From: an uncultured Acidimicrobiales bacterium
Lineage (GTDB): Bacteria > Actinomycetota > Acidimicrobiia > Acidimicrobiales > SZUA-35
Length of the DNA: 64,000 bases
Direction: 5' to 3'
NCBI GenBank assembly: GCA_938029215.1
Contig: CALHFG010000093.1
Location: forward strand, 1 to 64,000
The notes under the pieces are model-generated. The model was not told where the DNA came from. It did no database searches and saw only the letters and a list, made by a program, of their open reading frames with translations. Position 1 is the stretch's first letter. Each line of letters starts with the position of its first letter. The translations under genes and the position numbers were made by a program. Of this stretch, positions 19,334 through 28,905 are shown one piece after another.

Positions 19334-20086
19334 TCAGTTGGGGGAGCTGGCGTAGACGATTCGCTCCGATGGCCCGGCGGGCTCGGTAGCGACCGTCTCG
19401 ATGCTCACCGCAAACCCGTCGGCGTCGGTTGGATCAACGTCCCAGGTTTGGTCGACCTCCTGTTGGTCGGGATCTCGGACGAAGCCGACAAACTCTGCGC
19501 CGCCGTCTACGAGCTTCCAGAGAACATAGATCTCGTCTTCACCGTCGAGCGGCACAAAGTCCTGATCGATAAAGCCGACTCTTCCCAGCGCGGCCGACTC
19601 GGCCAGCTGGGCCGGAGGGGCGTTGTCTGCAAGGTTTGTCAACGCAACCGTGGCGAGGTCGGAGGCGGCCGCCAGTTCGGCCGTAGGTGAGGTGCCGGTG
19701 CGACCGAGAACAGCGATGCTTCCCGCTATTACCGCCAACGCAGCTGCCAGTGCGAACAACGCGGCTCGGCTCCGTGACTCCGATCGACCTGCATCGTGGA
19801 CCGGACGGGGATCGACACCGGCCGGATCGGAGAGCTGGTCGGGGAGTGCCATCAACCGATCCATCAGATCGTCGCTGACCGGACTTTGCTCATCGAGCAC
19901 CGAAAGCGCCCCGGCTCCGCGTTGGAGGTTGGAGACTTCGGTCTGACAGTCATCACACGCGGAGAGATGTCGGGAGTATGCGTCGTATTCGTCGTCGGAC
20001 AGTGCGCCCAAAACGAACACGCCAGCGAGTTCATGCATGGACTCGAACTCTTCAGATTCCATCGATTTCACCCACCAATCTCGCAA
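19334..20086 (-). CDS. Anti-sigma factor (RskA-like, zinc-finger HxxxCxxC)
   Basis: HLSACDDCQTEV zinc finger, single TM, directly downstream of an ECF sigma gene; actual start probably internal (MESEEFESM). Confidence 0.85.
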   Translation of the reverse strand: MRDWWVKSMESEEFESMHELAGVFVLGALSDDEYDAYSRHLSACDDCQTEVSNLQRGAGALSVLDEQSPVSDDLMDRLMALPDQLSDPAGVDPRPVHDAGRSESRSRAALFALAAALAVIAGSIAVLGRTGTSPTAELAAASDLATVALTNLADNAPPAQLAESAALGRVGFIDQDFVPLDGEDEIYVLWKLVDGGAEFVGFVRDPDQQEVDQTWDVDPTDADGFAVSIETVATEPAGPSERIVYASSPN

Positions 20087-20690
20087 GCTGTTGCAGCCCT
20101 CGTCGGATCCGGGACTTCACTGTTCCTTCCGGCTCACCGAGCCGTTCCGCTACCTCTACGTACGTAAGGCCTTCGAAGTACGCCAATTCGATCGCCTTTC
20201 GTTGAGATTCACCCAATTGATCGAGTGCAGCCCGAACCTCGGACTGTCGCTCTTTCCGTTCCATTTCTTTACCAACGGTCGGCGAGACAGCGGCAAGCTG
20301 TTGTTTCATTGAGGTCGCGATTCTGGCGTGGCGGCCTTCGACTCGTAGATGATCGATGCTGGCATTGCGGGTGAGGATCGTCAGCCACGCGAACAAGTTG
20401 CCACGTTGAGCATCGAACTGAGCTGCCTTGGTCCACAGGTTGGAAAACACGACCTGGGCGACGTCCTCGGCCGCCTGGGGATTCTGGGTCAACTTGAGGG
20501 CCCTGCTGTACACAAACGACCCGTACTCTGACACCACGGTGGCGAAGGCGTTTCGGTCTTGCTGGGCGACACGGCGAACAAGGTTGTTTGCCTCGACCGA
20601 GCTCAGCGAGCCCGGATCTGTGAAGCCCTCTGCCACCGCCCAATCATGCCTTCGCTTCGGATCATTGCCACCGGGCCACCCTGACGCCAA
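20052..20690 (-). CDS. ECF-family RNA polymerase sigma factor (SigK-like)
   Basis: Sigma-70 region 2 (NLFAWLTILTRNASIDHLR) and region 4 (QRKAIELAYFEGLTYVEVAERLGEPEGTVKSRIRRGLQQL). Confidence 0.92.
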   Translation of the reverse strand: MASGWPGGNDPKRRHDWAVAEGFTDPGSLSSVEANNLVRRVAQQDRNAFATVVSEYGSFVYSRALKLTQNPQAAEDVAQVVFSNLWTKAAQFDAQRGNLFAWLTILTRNASIDHLRVEGRHARIATSMKQQLAAVSPTVGKEMERKERQSEVRAALDQLGESQRKAIELAYFEGLTYVEVAERLGEPEGTVKSRIRRGLQQLARLVGEIDGI

Positions 20691-20805
20691 CGGGCCGGCC
20701 TAGGTCCGATGGCCTATTTCTGACGAGCGGTGTCCCCTACGAGTGCCCTGTCATGCGTAGAAGTCTTGTGACCACGAGGTCGCACGGAGATCGACGGAGG
20801 TCGCC

Positions 20806-22953
20806 ATGACTACCGCAACCTGGACTGCAACCCGCTCGCGCAAGCGGGGCGCGGTCGCACCCATCGGAACGCCCACATACCCGGGTCTCACGCGCCTGGA
20901 CTCGTTGTCTCGGCAGTATCGACAATTCGACGCCGACGCCGCTCCCGGGGGAAACATTTCCCTACTACTGCGAGGCGGGGACTACTTCGGTATCTACGTG
21001 GAGGTCTCCACCAACCGTGGGCGACGCCAGTTCAAGTTCATCCCCACCGATGCCCGCCCCCGACGCCGTCACGGCTATCGGTATCTGGCCGGCCTCGGGG
21101 CAACCGTTCGTGACGGGCAGTTGAATCCTCGGGTTCTGACGCTGGGCGCGATCGTCCGTGCAGTCGAGCCCGGCGTCGTGATCACTGAGGTCCGGTCGGT
21201 CTTTGTTCGAGTTCGTGGTCAGTTGGATATCTCGATGGACCGTGCACCTGTAGCGGGCATCGAGCCAGCGCCCACGCCCACCACTTCGGTCCCAACGCCC
21301 GATACTCCACCGACGTCGCCCTCCGCCACCTCGACGACAACCTCGATCACAACAACGTCTATCGCAACAACCTCGACCAGCACAGGATCGCCCGTCCCGG
21401 TCGACCCCGACGGTCCGATACGCACCGCAGCCGCGGTGCGGTTCCTTAATCAGGCAACCTTTGGGGCAAGCCACGCGGCAATCACTGAACTGCAGAGTAT
21501 TGGGACCTACCAGGCGTGGATCGAGGCCCAGATGCGGGCACCGATCTCGCTGACCCAGCCATGGACCGAAGCCAACTCGAACGGATCGAATTCGGCGTAC
21601 CGGCACTACGTCTGGTGGGAGAACGCTCTCACGGGGCCAGACCAGCTCCGACAGCGAATAGCGTTCGCTCTGAGCCAGATCTTCGTGATCTCCGATCTCG
21701 ACTACCTCCTCAGCAATGGCCAGTACGGGGTCACCCAGTACTACGACATGCTGGCCAGGAACGCGTTCGGCAACTTCCGAGACCTGCTCGAGGAAGTGAC
21801 GTTGCACCCCGTCATGGGGATCTACCTCAGCATGGTTCGAAACCAGCGGGCTGATCCCGTTCGAAATATCCGTCCCGATGAGAACTTCGCTCGGGAAGTA
21901 CTCCAGCTGTTCAGCATCGGGCTGTACGAGCTGTCATCGGATGGAACGGTTCAGACACGTTCAGGAGTGCCTATTCCGTCGTTCGATCAAGAAACCGTCG
22001 AGAACTTCGCCAGAGTCTTTACCGGTTGGAACTTTGCCGACACCGGTTCGTGGGACTCGAACCGCGCTCGCGATCTCCGCTTGCCGATGACGCCGTTCGA
22101 GGACTACCACGACACCTCTGCCAAGACCCTTTTGCGGGGCACAACCCTGCCAGCTGGCCAAGGTGCTCGCGAGGATCTCGGGGCCGCGTTGGACAACATC
22201 TTCGACCATCCCAATGTTGGCCCATTCATCGCACGACAACTCATCCAAAAGTTGGTGACGAGCAATCCGAGTTCGGGATATGTGGGCCGAGTGGCCGCCG
22301 CGTTCAACAACAACGGTTCAGGAGTTAGAGGCGACCTCGGGGCGGTGGTGAACGCCATCCTCATTGACCCAGAGGCTCGCTCCGGCCATAGGACGGACCC
22401 GACAACCTTCGGCAAGGTCAAAGAACCGATCATGCGTCTCACCCAACTGTGGCGAGCGTTCGACGCCTTCCCAGGTCCAACCGCTGAGGGCCGGTACCGA
22501 ACTCGCTTCAGAACTCTGGATGCAATCAGCTCGGTGTTCGGTCAGGCGGTGCTCGAATCTCCGTCGGTCTTCAACTTCTTTCGGCCCGACCATCCGCTGG
22601 AGCCCGGCGGTGCCTTGGTTGCGCCGGAAAGCCAGATCCTCTCCGAGGTCAACTTGGCGACGACCAACAACATGCTGTTCGCCCAGGTCTATGGCCTGAA
22701 CAACCGAGTGGAAGGCCAGGGAAATCAAACGTTCATCACAATTGATCGAGAGATGCAGCTGGCATCTAACCCCGTTGAGCTTGTGGACCATCTGAACGAC
22801 CTGTTGATGGCCGGATCGCTCTCATCTGACTTTCGAACCGCGCTGGTCCAGCACCTGAACACCCATCCAAGCGACGACGAAGGGCTCCTCTACCGGGTCA
22901 TGGACGGCATCTTCTGCATCGTTGCCTCTCCCTTCCATCACGTCCAACAGTGA
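20806..22953 (+). CDS. DUF1800 family protein with N-terminal extra domain and Thr/Ser/Pro-rich linker
   Basis: DUF1800-like core (RFLNQATFGASHAAITELQSIGTYQAWIEAQM, NFAREVLQLFSIGLYELSSDGT); low-complexity TSTTTSITTTSIATTSTS linker; followed by its usual DUF1501 partner. Confidence 0.85.
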   Translation: MTTATWTATRSRKRGAVAPIGTPTYPGLTRLDSLSRQYRQFDADAAPGGNISLLLRGGDYFGIYVEVSTNRGRRQFKFIPTDARPRRRHGYRYLAGLGATVRDGQLNPRVLTLGAIVRAVEPGVVITEVRSVFVRVRGQLDISMDRAPVAGIEPAPTPTTSVPTPDTPPTSPSATSTTTSITTTSIATTSTSTGSPVPVDPDGPIRTAAAVRFLNQATFGASHAAITELQSIGTYQAWIEAQMRAPISLTQPWTEANSNGSNSAYRHYVWWENALTGPDQLRQRIAFALSQIFVISDLDYLLSNGQYGVTQYYDMLARNAFGNFRDLLEEVTLHPVMGIYLSMVRNQRADPVRNIRPDENFAREVLQLFSIGLYELSSDGTVQTRSGVPIPSFDQETVENFARVFTGWNFADTGSWDSNRARDLRLPMTPFEDYHDTSAKTLLRGTTLPAGQGAREDLGAALDNIFDHPNVGPFIARQLIQKLVTSNPSSGYVGRVAAAFNNNGSGVRGDLGAVVNAILIDPEARSGHRTDPTTFGKVKEPIMRLTQLWRAFDAFPGPTAEGRYRTRFRTLDAISSVFGQAVLESPSVFNFFRPDHPLEPGGALVAPESQILSEVNLATTNNMLFAQVYGLNNRVEGQGNQTFITIDREMQLASNPVELVDHLNDLLMAGSLSSDFRTALVQHLNTHPSDDEGLLYRVMDGIFCIVASPFHHVQQ

Positions 22954-24383
22954 GAAACGAGTTCACGACCATGACGAACCAGCCAGCCAAATCCCACCAG
23001 AACCTCCAAATATCTCGGCGCCGCTTTCTCTCGGTAGCAGGTGCTGCCGGAGCGGGTGTCGCAATGGCAACCTTGCCCTTCAGGCAGTCGGTGGCCCATG
23101 CCCAGGGTGATGCTCGAAGTCTCGTCTGCGTTTTCCTCTCCGGAGGTGCGGATTCAGCCAACATGTTCGTCCCACTCGGGTACGGCGAGAGCGGCAAGGA
23201 CTACGGGACATATCGGGCGACCCGCGGTGCGTTAGCGATTTCGCAAGACTCGCTGATCCCGTTTGCAAACGGAGATTTTGGGTTCCATCCCGGACTTCCG
23301 GGCCTGGCCGCCATCGCTCAGCAGAATCGGCTCGCCGTGATCCAGAACGTCGGACCGCTTGCCCGGCCCACGACACGGGCCGACGTTGAGGCGCAGAGGT
23401 CCCTTCCCGAAACGCTGTTTGCTCACGACGCACAGGCGAAGCTCTGGCAAACCGCTCGACCCACACTGACAAGCTCGCGAGGGTGGGGCGGTTCGATCGG
23501 GGCCGCAATCAACGGAGCAGCAGATATCGCTCCAGCCTTCTCGATCGGAGGTTCTAACATCTGGCAGTCGGCCCAAGGAGCTCCCTACACCCGACTGTCG
23601 CCGACCGTGTCGATCGAACGGCTCAACGGGTACGACGCATCCACCCGATCGTGGATTCCGTCCTTCGGTGGCGTGGAGGAGGTTCTGGGACAGTCGATTC
23701 GTCTTGCCCGCCAATCGGGGTCCGCCCTCGAACGGGCAATGGGTGACTCGATGGAGCACGCCATCCTGACGACCGAGCGGCTCCAGGCCGCGACGGCGAA
23801 CTCGGCCGACAACAACGTGGGAATGGACGAGATTGGCGGAAATCGCCTAGGTCTTCAGCTGCAGATGGTGGCGCGTCTGATTCGCAATCGAGAAGCCCTC
23901 GGGATGTCGCGACAGGTGTTCTTTGTTCGCATGGGCGGCTGGGATACCCACGGCGAACAAGCAACACGATTCCCGGCCCTTCTTCGTCAGTTCGACCAGG
24001 CGCTGACGTCATTCAACCAAGGTCTCGACTTCCTCGGAGTTGCGGACTCGGTCACTACGTTCACCGCGTCCGACTTTGGGCGCACACTCACCAGCAACGG
24101 CGACGGGACTGACCACGGATGGGGTGGGCATGCGTTTGTCATGGGCGGAGCGGTACGACCCGGCACCTATGGCACCTTTCCGAGCCATGCCGTGGTCGAC
24201 AATCCCGACGACACCGGTGATCGGCGAAGCAATTTCGCCGGTCGGATCATTCCGACAACCGCTGTGGCCCAGTACGGGGCCACGCTGGCTCGGTGGATGG
24301 GACTGAGCGAGACCCAGCTCGACCGAGCCTTCCCAGAGCTGGGCAATTTCGCGAGCCGTGACCTTGGTTTCCTGAACAGCTAG
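22950..24383 (+). CDS. DUF1501 family protein with Tat-like signal (SRRRFLSVAGAAGAG)
   Basis: RR signal motif, FLSGGADSANMFVP, GGWDTHGEQ; overlaps the upstream DUF1800 gene by 4 nt. Confidence 0.88.
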   Translation: MRNEFTTMTNQPAKSHQNLQISRRRFLSVAGAAGAGVAMATLPFRQSVAHAQGDARSLVCVFLSGGADSANMFVPLGYGESGKDYGTYRATRGALAISQDSLIPFANGDFGFHPGLPGLAAIAQQNRLAVIQNVGPLARPTTRADVEAQRSLPETLFAHDAQAKLWQTARPTLTSSRGWGGSIGAAINGAADIAPAFSIGGSNIWQSAQGAPYTRLSPTVSIERLNGYDASTRSWIPSFGGVEEVLGQSIRLARQSGSALERAMGDSMEHAILTTERLQAATANSADNNVGMDEIGGNRLGLQLQMVARLIRNREALGMSRQVFFVRMGGWDTHGEQATRFPALLRQFDQALTSFNQGLDFLGVADSVTTFTASDFGRTLTSNGDGTDHGWGGHAFVMGGAVRPGTYGTFPSHAVVDNPDDTGDRRSNFAGRIIPTTAVAQYGATLARWMGLSETQLDRAFPELGNFASRDLGFLNS

Positions 24384-24413
24384 GTTCCGAAGCTCCCAGG
24401 GGTTCGGGTAGGA

Positions 24414-25409
24414 CTAGATCGCAGCGAGTCGACCCGCGGTCTCGGTCAGGCGGGACCGGATCTCATCGGTCTCCGGGCCACCGTCGACGATCTCAAGGTC
24501 ATAGACCATCGCCAGTTGGGCGATCTGGCCGGTTGCCTGCCCAATCCCGGACACTTTCATTTCGAACTCGACAAATCCACCGACCTCAGAGGCCGTCTCA
24601 TCGGCATACCACGGAACCCGGTCGTGGAGCTCCTGCAGGGTGGTGGCTACTCGCAACGTGACGGTGATCGATTGATTGCCGCCGAGGTTTGACGCAACGA
24701 ATGCCGCGGGGTCACCACCGGGGATGGGCCGCTGGTTGAAGCGGACCCCTGCCAGCCGAGCGTTGGTCATTCTGTCGAGCCGAAATGTCCGCCAGTCCTC
24801 CCGTCGACTGTCCCAGGCGAGCAGATACCAGCGTTGATCGATCGCCACGAGTCGGTGCGGTTCCACCAGGCGCTCGGTCTCATCGCCGGCCTTGCTCAGG
24901 TACGTGAAACGCATTTCTTCTGAGTCCCGGCACGCCGCAGTTGCGACCAGAATCGTATTGACGTCGGCTTGTTCGCGTTGCGATCTTGGCCATCGGTAGG
25001 TGGAAACGTTCGACGTAATTGCGTTCGTTCGGCGTCGAATTCGATCCGGAAGTAGCGCTTCCAGTTTGGCGAGCGCACGGAGCGCCGTTTCTTCGATGCC
25101 TTCAACCGGAGCCGACGTCGCAGACCACAGACCGACGGCCAGCGCAACGGCCTCGTCGTCATTCAGCATGAGCGGTGGGAGATCGCTGCCGGCGGCCAGT
25201 TGATACCCACCTTCGACGCCGGGTGTGGCGTCCACCGGGTAGCCGAGACCGCGGAGTCGGTCGATGTCGCGCCGAACGGTGCGCTCGGTGACTCCCAGGT
25301 CGCTTGCCAATTCGCTGCTTCGCAATCGGCGGTGGGTCTGCAGCATCGACAACAGCTGGAGCACTCGGGATGTTGGATCGGTTCGTCCCGCAGCCGGATC
25401 TTTTTCCAT
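24414..25409 (-). CDS. HTH/WYL-domain transcriptional regulator
   Basis: N-terminal DeoR-like HTH (SRVLQLLSMLQTHRRLRSSELASDLGVTERTVRRDIDRLRGLGYPVDATPGVEGGYQL) and WYL domain (QRWYLLAWDSRREDWRTFRLDRM); ATG at 25409 preferred over the longer ORF start. Confidence 0.88.
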   Translation of the reverse strand: MEKDPAAGRTDPTSRVLQLLSMLQTHRRLRSSELASDLGVTERTVRRDIDRLRGLGYPVDATPGVEGGYQLAAGSDLPPLMLNDDEAVALAVGLWSATSAPVEGIEETALRALAKLEALLPDRIRRRTNAITSNVSTYRWPRSQREQADVNTILVATAACRDSEEMRFTYLSKAGDETERLVEPHRLVAIDQRWYLLAWDSRREDWRTFRLDRMTNARLAGVRFNQRPIPGGDPAAFVASNLGGNQSITVTLRVATTLQELHDRVPWYADETASEVGGFVEFEMKVSGIGQATGQIAQLAMVYDLEIVDGGPETDEIRSRLTETAGRLAAI

Positions 25410-25464
25410 TTTCTGATCATCCTCACATTGCGGACAGATTCTGACCCTTTCTAGTGTGGCGTTC

Positions 25465-26487
25465 ATGCTCACAAACACCTCCCCGGCAATAGAGGCCCAC
25501 GGGCTAAGCAAGCGTTTTGGTGACGTCGTCGCACTGGATGGACTGGACCTCGAGGTCCAGCCGGGGCGAGTCCTGGGTTTGCTCGGTCCCAACGGCGCCG
25601 GCAAGACAACTGCGGTGTCGATTCTCACCACACTGCTCGAACCCGATAGTGGCTCGGCCACCATCGCGGGGGCTGACCTCGCGACCCAACCGGGTTTGGT
25701 TCGGGAGCGGATCGGTCTGTCGGGCCAATACGCAGCCGTCGATGAGGTGCTCACCGGCCGTGAGAACCTCCAGATGATCGGCCGGCTCTATCATCTGGGC
25801 AAGAAGGCTGCCAAGGCTCGCGCCCAAGAACTCCTCGAGCGATTCGAACTCACCGATGCTGCCGATCGGCCAGCCAAGGGGTATTCGGGAGGAATGCGGC
25901 GTCGTTTGGATCTCGCCGGCTCGTTGGTAGCGGCGTCGCCGGTCTTGTTTCTCGACGAGCCGACCACCGGCCTTGACCCACGCAGTCGTTTGGAGCTCTG
26001 GGACATCATTCGAGAGCTGGTAGCCGACGGCACCACGCTCCTGCTCACGACCCAGTACCTGGAGGAGGCCGATCAGCTCGCCAACGACATCGTCGTTATC
26101 GACAAAGGACGAGCGATCGCACGCGGCACCAGCGATGAACTGAAAGCCCAGATGGGAGGCGAGCGGCTCGAACTGATCATCAGCGATGAAGCCGATCTGG
26201 ACCGAGCGAAGTCTTTGCTGGCGGCCCACACGCCGTCGGGTCGGGTCGATGATGTAGAAGTTCGTCCCTCCACCCGCACCCTATTGAGCCCGGTCGCCCA
26301 CGGCATTGAGACGCTCGCGGCGGTCATCGACCAGCTCGGCTCGAACCGAATTGCCGTATCCGACATTGGGCTTCGCCGACCCACTCTCGACGACGTCTTC
26401 CTCACGCTCACCGGCGAACCTGCCGCCCAAAGCCCCAAGCCAACAGACCCGGCTGCTACCGCCCTAACAGAAACGATTAACGCATGA
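25465..26487 (+). CDS. ABC transporter ATP-binding protein, DrrA-like
   Basis: Walker A GPNGAGKTTAV, signature YSGGMRRRLDLAGSL, Walker B VLFLDEPTTGLDP; followed by an ABC-2 permease. Confidence 0.93.
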   Translation: MLTNTSPAIEAHGLSKRFGDVVALDGLDLEVQPGRVLGLLGPNGAGKTTAVSILTTLLEPDSGSATIAGADLATQPGLVRERIGLSGQYAAVDEVLTGRENLQMIGRLYHLGKKAAKARAQELLERFELTDAADRPAKGYSGGMRRRLDLAGSLVAASPVLFLDEPTTGLDPRSRLELWDIIRELVADGTTLLLTTQYLEEADQLANDIVVIDKGRAIARGTSDELKAQMGGERLELIISDEADLDRAKSLLAAHTPSGRVDDVEVRPSTRTLLSPVAHGIETLAAVIDQLGSNRIAVSDIGLRRPTLDDVFLTLTGEPAAQSPKPTDPAATALTETINA

Positions 26488-27287
26488 CCTCCCTCGCCCA
26501 CACCGTGAACGACATCGCTGTCGTCGCCCATCGCAACGTGATCAAGATCACCCGGGTTCCCGAGGTTCTGGTGTTCGTTCTTCTGTCGCCGATCATGTTT
26601 GTCTTGCTGTTTGCGTACGTCTTCGGCAACTCAATCAACATCGAAGGAGTCAGCTATCGCGAGTTCTTGATCGCTGGAATTTTCGCCCAAACGGTGGCCT
26701 TCGGCGCAACGTTTACTGGCGCGGGGATTGCTGAAGATATGCAGAAGGGAATCATCGACCGCTTCCGTTCGCTGCCGATGTCGCGCTCGGCAGTACTGGT
26801 GGGGCGAACCCTCAGTGATGTGATTTACAACGTGCTGTCGCTCATCATCATGTCGCTCACCGGCCTGCTCGTGGGGTGGCGGATCAGGGGATCAATTCTC
26901 GAAGCGTTGGGCGGCTTCCTGCTACTGATCACCTTCGCCTACGCCCTTTCGTGGGTGATGGCCTATGTCGCTCTCCACGTCCCGAGCCCCGAGGTGATCA
27001 ACAATGCCTCGTTCATGGTGATCTTTCCGCTCACGTTCATCGCTAACACCTTTGTTCCGTCCGACGATCTTCCCGGACCGCTGCGGACCTTTGCTGAGTG
27101 GAACCCGGTGTCATCGGTAACCCAAGCGTCACGCGAACTCTTTGGCAACATCCCTGCCGGGACGCCCGAACCCACGGCCTGGCCTCTCGCCAACCCGGTC
27201 ATATACACGCTCATCTGGTCCGTCGTGATCGTCGCGATCTTCCTGCCGCTGAGCGTCAACCGATACAGCAAACGGGCCAAGGGGTAA
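26484..27287 (+). CDS. ABC-2 type permease, DrrB-like
   Basis: Multi-TM protein, 4-nt overlap with the ATPase, ABC-2 motif pattern (FMVIFPLTFIANTFVPSDDLPGPLRTFAEWNPVS). Confidence 0.92.
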   Translation: MTSLAHTVNDIAVVAHRNVIKITRVPEVLVFVLLSPIMFVLLFAYVFGNSINIEGVSYREFLIAGIFAQTVAFGATFTGAGIAEDMQKGIIDRFRSLPMSRSAVLVGRTLSDVIYNVLSLIIMSLTGLLVGWRIRGSILEALGGFLLLITFAYALSWVMAYVALHVPSPEVINNASFMVIFPLTFIANTFVPSDDLPGPLRTFAEWNPVSSVTQASRELFGNIPAGTPEPTAWPLANPVIYTLIWSVVIVAIFLPLSVNRYSKRAKG

Positions 27288-27295
27288 TGCTCGTA

Positions 27296-27320
27296 GGGAC
27301 GGGGCCGATGGCCCCGCCCC
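27296..27320. terminator. Bidirectional terminator hairpin between convergent genes
   Basis: gggacggggcc-gat-ggccccgcccc, 10 of 11 positions paired, between convergent stops at 27287 and 27325. Confidence 0.75.
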
Positions 27321-27324
27321 TGTG

Positions 27325-28116
27325 TTAGCTGCGATCTCCCGAGTCACCCAGGTAGATACGAGCGTTGCCGTTGGTTCCCAGCCGCTCCATGGCCTCGATC
27401 TCTCGAAGCCGCAGAAGCGCAGGGTTGTCGGCGTATGCCTGGGCGCCCTCGGCGCGGAGCCGTAGCTCATCGGCCTCGGACTCGGCCTCGATCCGTGCGA
27501 TCTCGGCGTCGGACTCGGCCCGAATGCGTCGAGACTCCGCATCGGTTCGGGCCTCCACCAGCTTGGCCTCAGACAGACGCTCGGTCGACAAAACCTGGTT
27601 CATGATCGTCTGAAGGTTTCCCGGAAACACCAGGTCCTTCACATCCGAACGCAGGATCTCTACGCCATAGTTTGCAGCCTCGGCCTGGACCTCACCCAGG
27701 ATGTCGGTCGATAGCTGGTTCCGGTTGGTCAAAATGGCTTCCAACGTCATCGTTGCCAGCGATCGACGGGCCGCCAGCTGTACGTCGGAGTACAAACGGT
27801 CCTCATACGACGCCACCCGCTGCATCGCCGCAACAGGATCGGTCACCTGGAACTGGGTCACCATCGTGACTCGAACCGCGACCTTGTCCGAGGTCAGGAT
27901 CTCCTGACCCTTGATCGTAAGCTCCCGCTGACGCATATCGATCAGCCGGACACGAACATCGGGGCCCTTGCGAAAGAACGTGCGCTGCTTGATCTCGTGG
28001 CGGCCAGCTTCCAACACGTCGGTGAGACGGCCATCCTCATATCGAAGACCCCGATGGGTGTCCTCGATGACGATCGACGTCGGTCTGTTGTACTGCATAG
28101 TGTTGGTGTGGTTCAT
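27325..28116 (-). CDS. SPFH/Band 7 (slipin/stomatin-like) protein
   Basis: SPFH pattern (VRLIDMRQRELTIKGQEILTSDKVAVRVTMVTQFQVTDPVAAM) with C-terminal coiled coil; ATG at 28116 preceded by GGAGG. Confidence 0.85.
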   Translation of the reverse strand: MNHTNTMQYNRPTSIVIEDTHRGLRYEDGRLTDVLEAGRHEIKQRTFFRKGPDVRVRLIDMRQRELTIKGQEILTSDKVAVRVTMVTQFQVTDPVAAMQRVASYEDRLYSDVQLAARRSLATMTLEAILTNRNQLSTDILGEVQAEAANYGVEILRSDVKDLVFPGNLQTIMNQVLSTERLSEAKLVEARTDAESRRIRAESDAEIARIEAESEADELRLRAEGAQAYADNPALLRLREIEAMERLGTNGNARIYLGDSGDRS

Positions 28117-28358
28117 CGCGCACCTCCATGGCGAGCGGGTAGTCGATTGCGAAATTGGTACCGGGACAGGACCCGATGTGAGGGACGGCATTAGTCAAGA
28201 CAGGAGAGTCGAGAGACGGGAGTCGAACCCGTCGTAGGTAGCCACGTTGAGTGCCGCCTCTGAGTGCCGCCGGCACCGGGGGTCACCGTAAAGCATGCCG
28301 ACCGATCGCGCTCCGGAATTATTGGTTCGATCCCGAACCGCAGACCTAGATTGACTTG

Positions 28359-28778
28359 ATGAGCCCTGATCTTGTCGTCGGAATGAAGCACAGCATCACC
28401 TACACGGTGCCCGAGACCAAGACCGTGCCGCATGTCTATGAAGACTCCGGCGACTTTGCCGTTATGCCTGCCGTTTTTGCGACCGCGTTCTTAGTTGGGC
28501 TGTTGGAGCGAGCGTGCCTTGAAGCACTGATTCCCTACCTCGACTGGCCCAACGAGCAGACGGTCGGTACCCACATCAATGTGTCGCACACCGCTGCGAC
28601 CCCACCCGGGTTAACCGTCACCGTCAACGTTGAATTGATCGAGATCGACCGGCGGCGATTGCTCTTCAGGGTCGCAGCCAACGACGGGGTCGACGACATC
28701 AGCACCGGAACCCACGAACGATTCGTCATCGATGCAGCCAAGTTCACCGCCGGGGTCGCCGCGAAGGCAGCAGGTTAA
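28359..28778 (+). CDS. Thioesterase, fluoroacetyl-CoA thioesterase (FlK)-like hotdog family
   Basis: GMKHSITYTVPETKTVPHV...VMPAVFATAFLVGLLERACLEALIPYL...VGTHINVSHTAATPPGLTVTV. Confidence 0.8.
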   Translation: MSPDLVVGMKHSITYTVPETKTVPHVYEDSGDFAVMPAVFATAFLVGLLERACLEALIPYLDWPNEQTVGTHINVSHTAATPPGLTVTVNVELIEIDRRRLLFRVAANDGVDDISTGTHERFVIDAAKFTAGVAAKAAG

Positions 28779-28905
28779 GCATCGGGCCTTGGCCTCCCGG
28801 CCGCATGCGCAATCAAGGGGAGCAAGATCACGCAGGGGCCGGGAGGAGTGGTTAACCCGCACGAACAACGCTATGTGGCTCACATTTCGCCTGTGTAAAC
28901 ACAGA

